A stretch of 64,000 bases of DNA from Marasmius tenuissimus. Lineage: Eukaryota; Basidiomycota; Agaricomycetes; Agaricales; Marasmiaceae. The notes beneath the pieces are model-generated. The model was given only the letters and a program-made list of their open reading frames with translations. It was not told the DNA's origin and did no database searches. The stretch covers positions 1,178,001-1,242,000 of the forward strand of contig JAQOTA010000042.1 of assembly GCA_029532415.1 (NCBI GenBank), read 5' to 3'. Numbering within the stretch: the first letter of the stretch is position 1; each line of letters opens with the position of its first letter. Below are positions 45,711 to 57,800 of the stretch, in pieces. A program made the position numbers and the translations under genes.

Positions 45711-46605
45711 TAAAGGAAAACCAAAAAAGCGCACCCTGGGACCCCCATTCAATGTCCTATTCAGTCCCCACCATGGTCCAGACTGGACCCTGATGGTGTG
45801 CCTGACTATGACACAATAACCAAAAAAGCACCCTCCCCCCCCCTTCCCCCCTCAAAATTGAGGTTTTTGGGGGGTTTTCCATATAAATCACCCCCAGAAC
45901 ACATAAACCTATCAATTACCATTTATGGAGCTGAAAAGCGGCCTAATAATGCTCTGAAAGGGATACTGGCCAGACTTTTGATCTGTCCATGCAGCCACAG
46001 GCCACTTTGCAATGTAATGGCTTAAGTTATCCTGTGTCATTGCAATGTTATGGCCCACACAGGTGCCTCCAGATTCACCCTGCCTTTGCCTGCTCTGATG
46101 ACATATCCAGTTGGCTCTGATAGCTCATGTGATGCAGACCACCACGACAACAACACCAGCAATGATCCCTGCCTTTTTAGCCTCCTTTACAATTTTGTTG
46201 TCACAGTTTGAACTATATCCCTCCACCGGTAGGTCTGCCTGAGATACGCATGGCAGTTGGATCTCCCCCTACACTTTCAGGGCCTGGAGTAATTGTGTTC
46301 AGTACTCGATTCAACTATCAAAAAATGGGTATAAAGTGCAATTAATGAGGAATGTGAATGCTTGTTGTACCCAGTCTGGGACAGGACTCTGTAATTTGGA
46401 GGCCCTCCAAGACATGAGTCGCTGGAGATGAGCTTAAGTATCACCCACCATCCTCTTAGAGATTCTCAGTCCAAGTGGAGGCACTAAACTTGGATGGATT
46501 TGATGCAATGGTGTGTTGGATGTTGTTGTCATCCAAGAAGAGGTAAGTACGACCACACTGTTTCCTGCTGTGTGAGAGCATCGGCGTGGAATTGAGGTAT
46601 GCCAA
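45711..46605. other. Intergenic, no gene recognised
   Basis: C-rich runs and repeated CAAAAAAGC words lie at 45720-45870. No gene supported. Confidence 0.4.
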
Positions 46606-46830
46606 CTAACACTTTGATGATAAAACTGATATGTTCAGAATAAGTAGTAGTTGGTGATCATTGTGAAGTACCATAATTGAGGTTACAGCTTGGCTTTCCC
46701 CACTGATAGTAACAGCAGCTGAAGCAAGCACAACAGTGTTCCTTTCCTTGACCTTAACCACTGCAAAGACTTTCAGCACACGTGTCGGCAAGAAAGAGTA
46801 TGGAGAGGTTGTGCTCACCAAAGATGACCT
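46606..46830 (-). pseudogene. Multifunctional beta-oxidation enzyme relic, 3' part (hydratase-2 end)
   Basis: Reading leftward, the sequence GSKVIF ends at a GTGAGC donor. After an intron of about 50 bp ending GAAAG comes FAVVKVKERNTVVLASAAV, then TISGESQAV. This matches the last strand region of the MaoC-like 2-enoyl-CoA hydratase 2 domain of peroxisomal multifunctional enzymes (Fox2/MFE-2), where GDKVIFVTKVKER-type sequence is typical. It continues the part at 47856-48155, with repeat Y in between. Confidence 0.7.
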
Positions 46831-47855
46831 TTGATCCCCTCTTCTGTTACGATTTACCCCTACTCCCACCAACAAGCGCCCACACAGACGCCCTTCTCTG
46901 CCCAACTCACCCCTTCCTTACCACCTTTCCCACTTATTCAAATATCTCTATAGACGACTCTGCGAAGCAAGTGGAGCTATGCATCCAGACCACAGCTCCA
47001 GACCATGCCCAGCAGACATCTCCACATGCCACCCCAAGTCATAACATATGAACAGCCACAACAACTCACACAATATTTGCAGCCACTCCCACAACGACTC
47101 AGCCCAACTACAAACAACTCACACGCCTGCGACTCAGCGTAACTCAGAGTGACTCCGGACCTAGACAGATTCCAGTATATAAACCCAATGTATATACAAC
47201 CTTTCCTTAGTGTTGAACATGATGGATATCATGTGATACATATTGACATGTTGTTTACGCGTCACACTATTTATAGAGCTATGCCTCTAGGAACACTTGC
47301 GCTCTCATGCAAGAATGTATCTACGTAGTTATTGCTTCACAAATGACACTGTAGATATCTACTATGTATGTAGTTACATCAAGTATGATGCTTATAGTCC
47401 AAAGTGCAAGGCACAACGGACGAAAGACTCATTAGTATTGTCTAAATACCTACTTCTAGTAGTAGTTTCATAGTATTGTAATTACTCTTACATGTACAGA
47501 AACTTGTGTATAAAAGCTGGTATTCCACGGCCTTAAGCCTTAGGACAATCTACTCGATTATCACCTCTTCACAAGCATCTCAAGTCTACAAGAACACTCT
47601 GTGTATCACCCATGTGAGGTTTACTTCGTTATACCCACTGTGCACTTTAACTATGCTGGCTCAACACTTAGCTTAACAACTTGGTTAATACACCAGTGAA
47701 AGCCCACCTTGACCCTTGACCTTCGACACTTGACCTTCAACCCTCAACATTTGACCTTCGACCCTCGACACTTGACCCTTGATTCTCGACCTTCGAACCT
47801 TGCCCTCACTTAAAAGAGTGACTTGAGAGGACACTAGCTGTGCCCTACTGTATCA
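46831..47855 (-). mobile_element. Repeat Y, copy 2, split by a solo LTR
   Basis: Reverse complement of 19561-20088, interrupted by a copia-2 LTR (47211-47666). It lies inside the hydratase-2 reading region. AAGG occurs at both outer junctions and might be a 4-bp target duplication. Its tandem GGTCAAGGG-type words are at about 47702-47805. Confidence 0.75.
47211..47666 (+). mobile_element. Solo LTR, copia-2 family
   Basis: 456 bp, TGTTGAACAT...TGGCTCAACA, flanked by CTTAG at 47206-47210 and 47667-47671. The uninterrupted sister sequence at about 19705-19720 shows the empty site. It carries the TATAAAAG box (near 47508) of the family. Its shorter length and divergence mark it as older than the LTRs at 51150 and 57834. 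Confidence 0.9.
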
Positions 47856-48155
47856 CCTTCCACATTTCTGTAACCAAAGTCTCACCGGGATCAACCACAC
47901 TAGCAAATCTGAGTTGGCAATCAGAACTGCAGAACACTGCTATGGAAGGCCATACAATATTGCAGAGGCCAGTTCACAATCTCATGGACAAGGAGGGCTT
48001 GAGCCATAGCAAACAGATTTATAGCAAGGGATGTGCTTACCACGTCCAGTCCTTTTCCCACCAAACCCATCAGCACCACAGATGAACATGGTAAACTGGT
48101 TTTGTGGGCTTCCCAGAATGTTTGTCCCTTGTTTCAATGATGGAGGTTATGGCAG
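47856..48155 (-). pseudogene. Multifunctional beta-oxidation enzyme relic, 5' part (hydratase-2)
   Basis: Leftward from 48155 one reads IETRDKHSGK, then in another frame FTMFICGADGFGGKR, later SAILYGLP, and finally RFASVVDPGETLVTEMWKV. The linker GxGGFGGKR and the PGETLVTEMWK signature are characteristic of the hydratase-2 (double hot-dog) region of peroxisomal multifunctional enzyme type 2. That enzyme adds water to trans-2-enoyl-CoA in fatty-acid beta-oxidation. Frame changes and a TAG after YGLP show it is dead. The dehydrogenase part is absent, cut off by the copia-3 LTR that begins at 48156. Confidence 0.75.
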
Positions 48156-48413
48156 TATTGAATCCAGACTCCCGGATATATGGACCGTTGTATTGGGCCG
48201 CATCTATGCTTCAATCATTTCACTATGATCTATGCTATTCCTAGTCACTCCCGTTATAGTAGCTACAGTCACCTCTGTATAGTATATAAGTAGCTCTGTA
48301 TCTACATGCAATACCAGTACTTTTACTACTCTCGTTGCTGCCTCTAAGCCTATCTCCAGGTGAGCTAGTCTGTCCCATGCTGCCACTGCGTGGGCAGGAC
48401 TTCTGCCTCAACA
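48156..48413 (+). mobile_element. copia-3 5' LTR
   Basis: Begins TATTGAATCC (a decayed TGTTGAATCC) and ends GCCTCAACA directly before the primer-binding site. It has TATATAAGTAGCTC near 48284. It resembles both the 22.4-kb relic and, at its start, the copia-1 LTR. Confidence 0.75.
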
Positions 48414-48426
48414 GGTTATGGGCCCC
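48414..48426 (+). promoter_or_regulatory. copia-3 primer-binding site
   Basis: GGTTATGGGCCCC, complementary to the initiator tRNA-Met anticodon arm, as in the other elements here. Confidence 0.85.
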
Positions 48427-48742
48427 GGTGCCCTGTTGATGTGCTTTGTGATGGCAAGCTCTCTAGGATGTGCACCCTTGCTGAGTGCTGCCTATGATGA
48501 TGCGCTATTGTGGTTGTTGCACTCGATAACCATCATAACTGCTTAATCGCTGTTGTGATGGGCAGACCATTAACACCGGTTCTGGACCTGTGAAGTCAAC
48601 ATCTTCATTGATGTTTGACGATGATGGACTGTGTCCTCAACAACAATCGATGGCTATTGCCGTTGACCGTGCAGTGATTTCTTTTATCATTGCTTATGAT
48701 GATGAACCTATGCTGATCATTGTTTTATTACTCCAGATCGCT

Positions 48743-51149
48743 ATGGCTTCTGTTATGTCTACCCTTATCCCCACCGTTGAGGTCTTCAGCGGTGTCAACT
48801 GGCGCAAGTGGTCCAAGGGTCTTGGTACCTATGCCATGATCAACGAGTTCTACAACCATTACACCAACAACAATCCTGAACCTGATGAACCTGAGAAACC
48901 TACCGAACCTACTTGACCTAAAGCAACTACCCGCACTGTCACTGTTGCTGCTACAACTACAACTGAAGCAACCACACGTACGGAGACAGTCTCTCCTACT
49001 GACACGCAGATGCACAGTATGCTACGGATCTTGAGCAGTATGCTAAGGATTTGGAGACGTATGAGAAGGATCTCATCAGGTATGACAAGGAGAATTGACG
49101 TTGAAAGAAGTATGAATTCAAGGCTATGGGTGCACTACGTGCCACCACCACCATTGCCATGCAGAGTATTATCTCGGATGACGATACGGCTTGGAATGCT
49201 TGGGAGAAGATCAAGGCTTGTTATGGTCAACAAACTTCCGTCTCTGTTTGGGCGGACTTCAAGTCCATTATGGAGTTCCGTCTGTCTGGTGGAAACCACA
49301 TTCCAGAAATAGCTCGACTTGAACTCCTCTTCAGACAGCTTCACAAAGCTGATATCAGTCTCCCTGATCTTATCAAAGCCATGCTCCTCCTCTCTGTTCT
49401 ACCACAGGGTTGGTCGAACGCTCAGGAATTTGCTACCAATGGTAACTCGCCAGCTGATCTTACTTTCAAAGTGGCTCGTGATGCCGTCATTAACCACTAT
49501 GAAGCTCGGAAACCTGCTCCTCTCGCATCACGCATTTCTTCTGTCAAGAAGAAGGACAAGAACCCGAAGTTTAACCAGCAGTCCAATCCTCCTTCGTTGT
49601 TGTCTAACAGTAACAACCAGTCTAAGAATGACAATGACCAGAAGAAGAAGAAGAACCGATGTGGCAGGAAGAAGAAGGGTGATTCTCAGGACAACAAGGG
49701 TGACACCTCTCACAAGGGTCATTCTCATATTGCGTCCCTCGCTCATTTGTCCATCTCCTCGCCCCCCACCGTTCCTGATACTCCATCTGTCATACATCCT
49801 GCAGACCGATCCCGGGATCCACTCCACATGCAGTGTTTCTCCGGTGCTACCTCGGGTGGTACTGTTTTTGAGAATGCTCAGGCTGCTCGCAGTCTTGCCA
49901 ATTGTCTTGGTGTTCCCAAGTATGCCCATGTCCTTGAACCTATGGAACAGGGATATGCGGCTGCTTTGTCTTCCTCCCTGAAGCATCATATTGATGGTCC
50001 CAACTCCACTGCTCCACCTGCAAAGCGTGCTAAGAGTGTTGAGAAGGTTTACAACCTCTATGATTCCTTCTATGATCTGAGCGTGAGGATTGTATCGCGT
50101 TGAACACTGTTAACGATTCCTTGCATACGAAGATTGTAAGTGGAAGTGCCATGGACGTTGACAGCAAGATCGCAGATGCCGCTGGTTTTTCCAACAATGT
50201 TGAGTACAACTCGGTCTCCATCAGATCTGAGGAATCTGATGATGACAGGCAAGTGCCTTATCTCAGTCTTTCTTCTAACACTGATACAAACCTACAGTGT
50301 GCCGCTCTATTAGCCGCTTCTAAACGTAGTAGTTCGAGTATCGTGTCCTGTATGAAATTGCGCAATATATTGGTGATCACTTTGCCACATGTGCCAATTG
50401 TAAGGGAAAGAAGGCAACTGGAAGCTCACAAGAGTGGATCGTTGATTCGGGTGCTTCATTGCACTTTACTTATGATCTTGAAGATTTTGCCGAGTATGAA
50501 CCCATGAACAATGGACCACAGCTAAACACTGCTCAGAAGGACAACCCTATCCAAATCAAGGGAAAGGGGACTGTGTTCATCTCTCATTCTGTTGAAGGAT
50601 CTGACGGTCATATGGAGGAACATATTACGCGACTCTATCCTGTCTATTATGTTCCGCTTCTGTCAATTCGACTTCTCTCGCTTGGAGAATTCTTGCAAGG
50701 TGGTCTGCAAGTACGTGGATTGTCTAGCAAATTGGTGTTTCATAACAAGGGTTGATGCCAGTCATTGGTATCTTACCCGCTTACGCCTGGTCAAACCATT
50801 TTTTGGCTTAGCTCGCAGAAAGCCTCTGCTCGTAGCTTAATGGCCAAGTCAACAATGGATAAAGTTGACTACAAGGTTCTACACAGACATTTTGGACATT
50901 GTTCAGACAAGGCTCTGGATAAAGCTCGGAAGCATACTAAGAACTTCCCAGAATTCGACTGAAAACCGAAGAAAACCCGATTATGCCGAGGATGTGCAGA
51001 AGGAAAGATGCACTCCAGATTGTTCCCTGACTCCACTACCTGTGCCTCAAAACCCTTCAAGAAAATCCACTGCAACCTCAAACAATTCCTCACTGAGTCG
51101 TACCACAAATACAAATGGTGTGTGTCATTTGTCGATGACTGTACTTCAC
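48743..51149 (+). pseudogene. copia-3 gag-protease-integrase relic
   Basis: A gag start MASVMSTLIPTVEVFSGVNW (48743) runs to a stop at 48916. The main gag frame 49126-50103 follows, with IMEFRLSGG, PDLIKAMLLLSVLP and a Lys/Asn-rich basic tract near residues 155-200. The protease part begins near 50400 (CANCKGKK, VDSGAS) and runs to a stop at 50755. The pre-integrase part 50760-50961 (SLVSYPLTPGQTIFW, HRHFGH) and the integrase start (CVSFVDDCTS) complete it. It is related to copia-1 in sequence and layout. At least four stops or shifts make it inactive. It continues at 51673-51710 and is then cut by another insertion. Confidence 0.85.
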
Positions 51150-51672
51150 TGTTGAACATGATGGAAATCATGTGATACACTGTTGACGTGTTATTTACAC
51201 GTCACACTATTTATAGAGCTACGCCTCTAGAACACTTGCGTCCTCATGCAAGTACTACGTCTCTGTCTACGTAGCTTACTACGTATATCTAGTTTCATCA
51301 TCTATGACACTATAGACAGTCGCTATCCAATAGCATAAGTAGAGCCTCCAATACATGAGGCAAACACGACTATGCTCACCAAGCATACTACCATTCATGG
51401 TAGAAGTACTTACACAGTACTAATGTCTTTTACGCCTTTAGGGCCGAATACCTACTTCTAGTAGTAGTTTCAGTTAGTGTAATACTCATTACATGTATCA
51501 GAAACTTATGTATAAAAGACTGGATGAAAGGCCTTAAGCCTTAGGACAATCTACTCGATTATCACCTCTTCTCAAGCATCTCAAGACTACAAGAACACTC
51601 TGTGTATTACCCATGTGAGGTTTACTTCGTTATACCCACTGTGCACTTTAACTATGCTGGCTCATCATTCAC
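51145..51672 (+). mobile_element. Solo LTR, copia-2 family, in the copia-3 integrase (with 5-bp duplications)
   Basis: The 518-bp LTR (51150-51667) is flanked by TTCAC on both sides (51145-51149, 51668-51672). The copia-3 reading continues across it, and the 21.3-kb copia-3 relic has the same site without an insertion. It is about 97-98% identical by eye to the LTR at 57834-58351. Promoter-like TATAAAAG at 51511-51518. Confidence 0.95.
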
Positions 51673-51804
51673 ATGGCTGGACAATGCTCATGCGACGCAA
51701 ATCTGACTCTAAAATTTAACTACGTCACAGTAGTGGGTGCGGGTCAAAAGGTTCAGTCACGTGATGAGTCAACTGTTCAACCCGCAAAAATGTCCTTTGA
51801 GCGT
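51673..51804. other. Junction: copia-3 stub, then unassigned sequence, then the reverse copia-2
   Basis: Copia-3 homology stops after GACTCT at about 51710. The next 80 or so bases are not copia-3. On the minus strand they follow the copia-2 stop codon and contain TTGAACA next to CTCATCA, words found at the start and end of a copia-2 LTR. A nearly completely deleted LTR would explain this but is not proven. Confidence 0.35.
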
Positions 51805-54800
51805 CTACTGAAAATGAAGGCCTAAAGCTTGTCTAAACTTCTCGAATTTTACTTTGGCTAAATTCTTTGTTAAAAGATCTGCAGGTTGGTCTGCAGTGGG
51901 TGCATAGTAGATGAGAACGTCCTTCTCAGCAACTGCATTCCGAATAAAATGAAATCTAATATCAATGTGTTTCGTGCGCTTCTCAGAGACTTCGTTACTA
52001 CTGAGAAAGATAGCGCCTTGATTGTCGCTAACACAAGGTATTGATTGCATTGGATAGCCAATTTCTTCGAGTAGAGATTTCATCCACTTAATCTGACGTG
52101 TACAATCAGAGAGAGCCATGTATTCAGCTTCTGTGGATGATAGTGCGACGGTCTTTTGTTTCTGGGATACCCAGCAAACAGGTGCACTCGCAAGCTTTAT
52201 AAGATAACCAGTCTGTGATTTACGGTCATCAATATCAGTTGCCCAATCTGAATCAGCGAAGGCCACGAGTCCTCCATCTGATTTACCATTGTAGACGAGA
52301 TCGTATAAACGAGTGCCTACTAGGTATCGTACTATGTGCAATGCCTTGTTCAGGTGCTCGCGACTCGGATTTACACTGAACTGAGACATTTTGATTACGG
52401 CAAAAGATATGTCTGGACGTGTTCCCAACGCCAGATAGAGTAATGAGCCAATCACAGATTGATATCTTTGGCGAATAATGGGATCAACCGGTTCAGTATT
52501 CTTCACCGGGCTGTAACCACTAGGTAAAGGTGTGGCTGCGGACTTGGCATTTATCATTCCGAATCTGCGAATAATTTTATCGAGGTAGTCCCGCTGGTCT
52601 AAGACGATTGTGCGGTTCTTTCGATCGTGAGAAATTCGCATCCTCAGGAATTCGGTAGGCTCGCCTAAGTCTCTGCATTCCCATATCTTTTTGAACTCTT
52701 CCTTTAGGTGTATCATTAAGGCTTTATCGTTGCCCATGAATAAAGCATCGTCAACATAAACAACGGCAATAACAAGTTTGCCTTGTTTCCTGAAGACATA
52801 TACACCAGCATCGGACAAGCATCTCTTGAATCCTAGACGTTTCATAGATTCAGTACACTGATGCCACCAAGCTCTTGAAGCTTGTTTCAGTCCGTATAAT
52901 GCTTTGCGCAACCTCCAAACCTTGCTGGAGTCCGTAACGAATCCTTCAGGTTGTTCCATATATATCTCCTCTTCTAAGGCACCGTATAGGAATGCGGTTT
53001 TAACGTCTAGCGCTGTGATTTCCCAATCTTCAAGCGCTGCTAATGCCAATAGAAGTCGTACAGTTTCAAACCGTACTACAGGAGAGAACAATTCGTTAAA
53101 GTCTATCCCTTCCTTCTGCGAAAATCCTTTCGCTACAAGTCTGGCTTTAAATCTGCCATCTGACTTGACATCGAATACCCAACGAGATCGAATTGGTTTA
53201 CGGCTTTTGGGTCTAGGAACTTCCTCAAAGACATCTCTTTCCTTGAGTGATTGAAGTTCAAGTCTGCATGCTTTCTGCCATTTAGGGATCTCCTCTTTGG
53301 GACGTTTGAGGATGTCCTTATAAGACCATTCCCTAACTGTATCATAAGCGCTTGACTGCATCCCATGCAGGGCATGCGCTTGAGAAAGCAAATAATCCAT
53401 GTAATTAACTCCCCCTTCCTGAGCAAGAATAGAGACGTGTCCTTCTTCCCCTGTGTCCATATCCTCACCCTCATTTTCGTTGGGTGGAGGATCCATCTCC
53501 TCATCATGAGGAGCTGGAGGATTCTCGCTTTCTGGCACAGGAACCTGATTATTTGGTATTGTTTCAGGCTCATTCGTCGGATTAATCTGACTTTGCCAGT
53601 GAGCGTCAGACTCAATATCTCTTTCTACTTGTACAGGATGTCGGTTTCCGTAGACATTATTAGTTCTAAGTCTTTCTGGAAGGAGTCTAGTACGTGGAGG
53701 GTTCCTTCGTGGTGGAGGTGGAGGATATAAATTCTCCCACTCTCTTTGATGATCGCGGCGGAAACTGAATGGATTGTTATCAGTTTGTGTGTTTCCTTGA
53801 GTTGTATTGCGATTCAAATTAGAAGGACCAGCAGTACTTGGATCAGGGCCGTACTGATTAGGTACATTACTGGGACCTTTCGGTGATCCAGGACCATCAG
53901 CAGGTGGCGGATGATTGTGCAAATCATCCATCGGACCGTGATCCGTATTGGGAGGAGGATCTCCCCCTGGCATATGATCGTCGTCATCAGGCGGAGGAAG
54001 ATTCAGATCAAATGGTGGGTGACCGTCGTCTTCACCATTGTGATCATGACCGTCGAATGGGTATGAATTGAAGGGTACAGAACGGACTGGTTCGTTGGTA
54101 TTGTCGAATTCTATAGATCCGGGTTTTTCTTTTTGACATTTTGGAAACCAATTTTCGTCAAAGATGGCATGTGCAGCAACATAAATTGAGTTGTTGGTTG
54201 TTCGGAAAAAACGATAAGCTTTTGATCCCTTCTCGTAACCGATAAAGATCATGGCCTCGGATTTTGGAGCCAGCTTGTTTTTCCGTTTAGGTATTTGTGC
54301 GTAGGCACCACAGCCAAACGTTCTAAAATAGGAGACGTCGGGCTTTTTGCCTTCGTACAACTCAATTGGGGTTTTAAACTTCCTTGCGCGGATCGGAGTT
54401 CTGTTATATGTATGGACAGTGGTGAGAATTGCGAACTCCCACCAGCTTTCAGGGGCACAAGCATGAAAGTGCATTGCTTCGGAGTTTTCTCGCAGAGTGC
54501 GATTAAACCTTTCAGCGCGTCCATTTTGTTGGTGAATATGTGGAGCAGAAGTGTGAAATACCACTCCGTTATCAATGTACCATTGTTTTTGGGCGTTTGA
54601 TAGAAACTCCCCCCCTCGATCAAAGCGTAGCTTCTTAACCATCTTGCCTGTTTGGGTCTCGACTTCCTTTTTCCAGGCTTTAAGGTTTTGATTGGTATCA
54701 TCCTTGGCATACAACGGATATACCCAGCCATGAGACGACTTGTCGTCAATTATGGTAAGGGCAAACTTCTTCCGATGGTATGACAAAGTAGGGAATTCTA

Positions 54801-57800
54801 ACAAATCACAATGGACAAGCTCCAGAATCTCCGTAGCCCGTTTGTCAGAAGCAGGGTAGGGTTTGTTGTTCATTTTGCCTTTGGCGCAACCACGACAAAT
54901 CCCTTCCTTCAAAGGGAGAGCCTTTCCCTTTGGAAAACCCTTAACGTTATCTGCTAGCTTCTTAAAAACGTCTTTGTTGGCGTGACCAAGACGTCTATGC
55001 CATACAGAAAAATCTATGACAGCAAAAGACATGACAGATGCGAAGGAAGTTACTCCCATAAGTATCTTCGTGTTCATCCATCGTAAGTTATCCTGGTCAT
55101 GGCTCGGATAAAAGCTCATGAGTAAGGAGTTGTCTTTTCTGTACCGGATCTGAGTCTCTGGATGGTTCCCGATGGTATAATATCCATCTCTTTGGAATTT
55201 ACCATCTGAAATAATGCGATGTGGGCTATTGGGTTGGTACAACACTGGAAACAATTTTGTGACCTTAGTCACTCCCTGACTGGTAGTGTGTTGGATGAGA
55301 ACAGTACCGGAGCCTTGGATATGGATGTTGGCTGCATCGCCTGCTGAGGTTGTAACGACTAAAGGGTAGGCAAATTCCTGATAATCTGAGAAGTCGCTCA
55401 TGAATGGAGTCATGTGCATAGAAGCACTGCTATCAAGTAGCCAGGCTTCCTTCGTATTCTCAATGTATGAATCACTCGCAATTAGGTTGCTGAAAGACAT
55501 GACATTTGTCTCAACAAATACAGAACTATTAATACAACATTTGGATCTACTTAATCCTAGAATGTGATGGTGGTGTCGGTGGTGTCGATAGTTAGCGTTC
55601 TGTATCTCATGCTTATCAGCGAGTGACTCATTATCAGGAACTAAAGATACTTGCCAGTCTCCACGGTCGTTACTCTCCTCCCATGCTTCAGGATCATCAA
55701 TGCCGTTATCTCCGTACCAGTCTTCTCCGCCGTAAGAGTATCCAGAGTCTCCATCACTTTCGTCATCAGCATCATGATCAAAGTCATCAGATGCGCCTAT
55801 GACAGTGAAGTTGTCTCGGGTAAGGTCGAGAGGGCTAGGAGATCGGAGATCAATCACGGTTGAGGGGCGTAGTCCAGTATCTGCATCAGGGTCATGAGAT
55901 ATGATACTGATGTTGCCAATATAGGTATTGGTGGCAATTGTACGCGGAACCGGATTGAGAGGGCGATGTAAGGTAGCTGGAGATTGAACTGGTTCTGCTC
56001 CCTCGTTATCTGTAGTGGTATTCCTCGGATCATTCTGAGCAACAACCCAGGGATCAACCTCGGCATTATCATTGTTGCCGAGAGGAGAAGCACCACGAAA
56101 GGACCGAGTGGGAGAGCATGGAATCGGGGGTGCAGAAACAGGTCGCATGATTGCCTGAGCGATAGCATGTGCGGTGGCGATAGCATGGGAAATGAATACC
56201 CCCGGATCAATATCCGAAGGAGGAGGAAGTGGTGGCGAGTTGGAACGGTTGGGAACTTCAGCAGTTTGTGCCTGTGATGCTGAAAGGTCAATACAGGGCA
56301 CGGGGTGCATCCAGCCAGATAGAGTGGTTCGTCGGTCAAATTGATCACGAAGATTTAATCGAGGGACAAAGCGAACATTGCGTTTGTTGTTCTGCTTGTA
56401 ACCCCCCCTTTGACCTCGAACTGACTGGTTAGAAGCTGTTCCAAAAAGCCAATCTCCTTCTGTTCCTAGTTTGATGTGCGCTCCCCAGAAGACCGGGTTG
56501 TATACTTGGACTGGGATTGGAGTTCGGGTGTTGCGTATTCTGAAAACTTCAAGAACCGAAACACACTCAGGGTGTGCTTCGACGATCTTGACCCAGTTGG
56601 TGGTGTTGATTTCCAAAATAGCCTCTGATAGATGTTGAACATCCCAAGTCCAGAAGCGGGTCTGAGAAAAAGCGCGGACTGTGAGAATAGGTTCGCATAT
56701 ATTCTGCAGGTATAGTGCATGCCTCGGCGTGAGGTTATGGCAGGCACGGTGCAGAATTGGATAGACAACTACGCGAGTAGTGGTCCGGATCATGATGAAT
56801 ATAAACTCCGGACTGATGTTCCTACGCTTCACAATATCCATGATTTCCCGGTACCGCGTTTCGTCTTCCCAGTTACTAGTTGCACCTCTGAAAGGTACAT
56901 CAATTGGCAGTGGGAGTCTGATATCGCAAATAGTAGTGGGATACTGACTCCTGCGTAGCTCGGATCTTCCCATGTTTCGTACATTCTCTTGTGTGTATAG
57001 AATGAGAAACTGGGAGATAGATTGCTGATTTGCCGGTGTGTATGGGAAGTCACTGGGAGCGAAGGTCGGGAAGTAGATATCAGGAACAGATTCGGGAAGT
57101 GGAGGTGCCCATGGGGCATAGGGATCGTTAACATCATGAGGTGGCCATTGACTCGTCGTGGGAATAGGTGGCTGTTCAACAACTTCTCCTTCTTCGAACT
57201 CAGAAGATGAGTCAGAAGAGATCTCCATGTCGATCTCGTCAGTTTCAGAGAGAGTGACTAAAGAGGGCATGGAGGAGTGCTCGCTATCGGTATCAGTATC
57301 AATAGCGTCGAGAGGGTTTGTTGAGATGTTTGCCATATAAACCCGTAATGGAGCCATGAGTTCCTGGTCAAAGGTGGCACAAGCAAGGTTAGCAGAAAGG
57401 TGCTGACCGTTCTGCTTCCCTTGATTATTCTGCTTTTTCTTGCCAGCCTTTCCTTTTCCCTTGCCTTTCCGTTTCTGCGATTGTTGATTATGGTTACCCT
57501 GGTTATTATTATTCTGCTTTTGGTTATTATTACCATTACCAGAACAATTGTTATTCTTCCGGTTGTTGCTGCGGGAAGAATTCCCACCAGGTTGACGGTT
57601 CTGGCGGGACCAGGGTGGAGCAGTAGAAGGAATGAAACGATGAATGCCAGAAATTCTGGCGGCAAGAGCAGATTCATGAGCACCACAACGTCTGTTCCAC
57701 TCGTTTGTAATTAGTGCAATCAACTTGACTACCTTGAGATCCTCCTTCTTTTCCTGAATTATCTTCTGCTTTAGCATTTCCCATGGTCCAGTAGGAAGCT

